NCBI GenBank assembly: GCA_024227975.1
Contig: JAAETV010000528.1
Coordinates: forward strand, 1-14,997
From: Actinomycetes bacterium
Lineage (GTDB): Bacteria; Actinomycetota; Acidimicrobiia; Acidimicrobiales; SZUA-35
Direction: 5' to 3'
Length of the DNA: 14,997 bases
In this document: piece after piece, positions 14,113 through 14,997 of the stretch
Position numbering within the stretch: position 1 is the first letter of the stretch
Layout of the letters: each line of letters opens with the position of its first letter
Program-made: the position numbers and the translations under genes
The notes under the pieces: model-generated
What the model was told of the DNA's origin: nothing
The model's input: the letters and a program-made list of their open reading frames with translations, nothing else
Databases searched by the model: none

Positions 14113-14994
14113 ATGCCGATCTCTGCTGCGTTCCCGTACGAGAAGAAGTCTGTCGTGGTCAAGGGGATGAACATGACCTACGTCGACGAGGGTGAAGGCG
14201 ATCCGATCGTCTTCCTCCATGGCAACCCGACCTCTTCGTATCTCTGGCGCAATGTCATGCCTCATCTCGCCGGTCGGGGACGGATCGTTGCCCCTGACCT
14301 GATCGGCATGGGGGACTCCGACAAACTCCCCGATACCGGACCCGACTCGTACACCTTCGTCGAACATCGGAGCTATCTCGATGAGCTATTGACCAAGATC
14401 GGGGTCGAGGATCGAGTCACCTTTGTCATCCACGACTGGGGCTCGGCCCTGGGCTTCGACTGGGCAAACCGTCATCGTGACCGGGTGGCCGGCATCGCCT
14501 ACATGGAGGCCCTCGTGGCCCCTATCGCCAGTTGGGCCGACTGGCCCGAGGCCGCGACCGACATCTTCCGGGGCCTCCGATCACAAGCAGGGGAGGGGAT
14601 GATATTGGACAAGAACCTCTTCGTCGATGCGGTCCTCCCCGGGTCGGTGATCCGTGATCTGGGCGAGGAGGAGATGGCCGTCTACCGGGCTCCCTACATC
14701 GAACCCGGCGAGTCCCGTCGCCCCACCCTGACCTGGCCCCGCCAGATTCCCATCGAGGGTGAGCCAGCCGACGTCACGGGGATAGCTTCCGAATACGCCG
14801 CCTGGCTCTCGACCAGTGAGGTGCCAAAACTGCTGGTCAGGGCCGAGCCAGGGGCGATCTTGTTCGGCAAGCAGTTGGAACTGTGTCGGAGCTGGCCGAA
14901 CCAGACCGAAGTCACCGTCTCCGGCAACCATTTCTGCCAGGAGGACTCGCCAGACGAGATTGGCCAAGCCATCGCGGCCTGGCTCCCAACCTGA
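14113..14994 (+). CDS. dhaA: Haloalkane dehalogenase, subfamily HLD-II
   Basis: A 293-aa alpha/beta hydrolase that cleaves the carbon-halogen bond of halogenated alkanes with water, giving an alcohol and halide; cytosolic. The HLD-II catalytic set is complete: nucleophile Asp108 in HDWGSALGF, acid Glu132 in YMEAL, base His273 in GNHFCQEDSP, and halide-holding Asn38 (HGNPTSSYLW) and Trp109. PDLIGMGDSD (61-70) is also typical. The size equals that of rhodococcal DhaA. The start is the ATG preceded by GGAAGGA seven bases upstream; an in-frame ATG at 14035 has no such site and adds an unlikely leader. No regulator or alcohol/aldehyde dehydrogenase lies beside it in the window, unlike in classical degradation plasmids. 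Natural substrate unknown. Confidence 0.95.
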   Translation: MPISAAFPYEKKSVVVKGMNMTYVDEGEGDPIVFLHGNPTSSYLWRNVMPHLAGRGRIVAPDLIGMGDSDKLPDTGPDSYTFVEHRSYLDELLTKIGVEDRVTFVIHDWGSALGFDWANRHRDRVAGIAYMEALVAPIASWADWPEAATDIFRGLRSQAGEGMILDKNLFVDAVLPGSVIRDLGEEEMAVYRAPYIEPGESRRPTLTWPRQIPIEGEPADVTGIASEYAAWLSTSEVPKLLVRAEPGAILFGKQLELCRSWPNQTEVTVSGNHFCQEDSPDEIGQAIAAWLPT

Positions 14995-14997
14995 TCC

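Overview
The window looks like chromosomal DNA of a GC-rich actinobacterium. The protein types point towards a free-living, possibly aquatic, Acidimicrobiia-like lineage, but this is a guess from gene content, not a phylogenetic result. GTG and TTG starts are common, genes are packed tightly with GTGA stop/start overlaps, and the strings of TCG, GAC, GTC and CGG codons fit that group. I see no tRNA, rRNA, CRISPR array, transposase or phage gene.

Layout. (1) 30-3916, minus strand: an apparent four-gene operon. In transcription order it encodes a PD-(D/E)XK-like protein that seems to start at CTG, a 74-aa hydrophilic protein, a 757-aa membrane protein (degenerate kinase domain, transmembrane segment, Thr-rich stalk, two DUF4397-like domains, C-terminal sorting-signal-like tail), and a class F sortase that is the obvious candidate to process it. 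(2) 4047-4871, plus: NudC-type NADH pyrophosphatase, convergent with a small zinc-ribbon protein (4894-5184, minus). (3) 5226-6416, plus: an orphan MsiK/UgpC/MalK-type sugar ABC ATPase with no permease nearby. (4) 6417-6786: a 370-bp gene-free stretch with a candidate promoter, an overlapping palindrome and a strong hairpin. (5) 6787-9846, plus: a compact operon of a membrane-anchored coiled-coil protein, a small DUF2007-like protein, EPSP synthase (aroA) and a zinc-dependent dehydrogenase. (6) 9870-13953, minus: thiolase-like protein, trehalose-6-phosphate synthase (otsA) and a sulfotransferase. (7) 14113-14994, plus: haloalkane dehalogenase of subfamily II with a complete catalytic set.

The part most likely to be new is region 1. 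A catalytically dead kinase fold lies on the same polypeptide as an extracellular DUF4397 module that ends in a possible sortase signal, next to its own sortase. If the tail is used, the protein would link the cytoplasm to the cell wall. Second-tier points are the otsA-sulfotransferase pairing (possible sulfated trehalose), the structured leader before the aroA operon, and the thiolase that lacks its nucleophilic cysteine.
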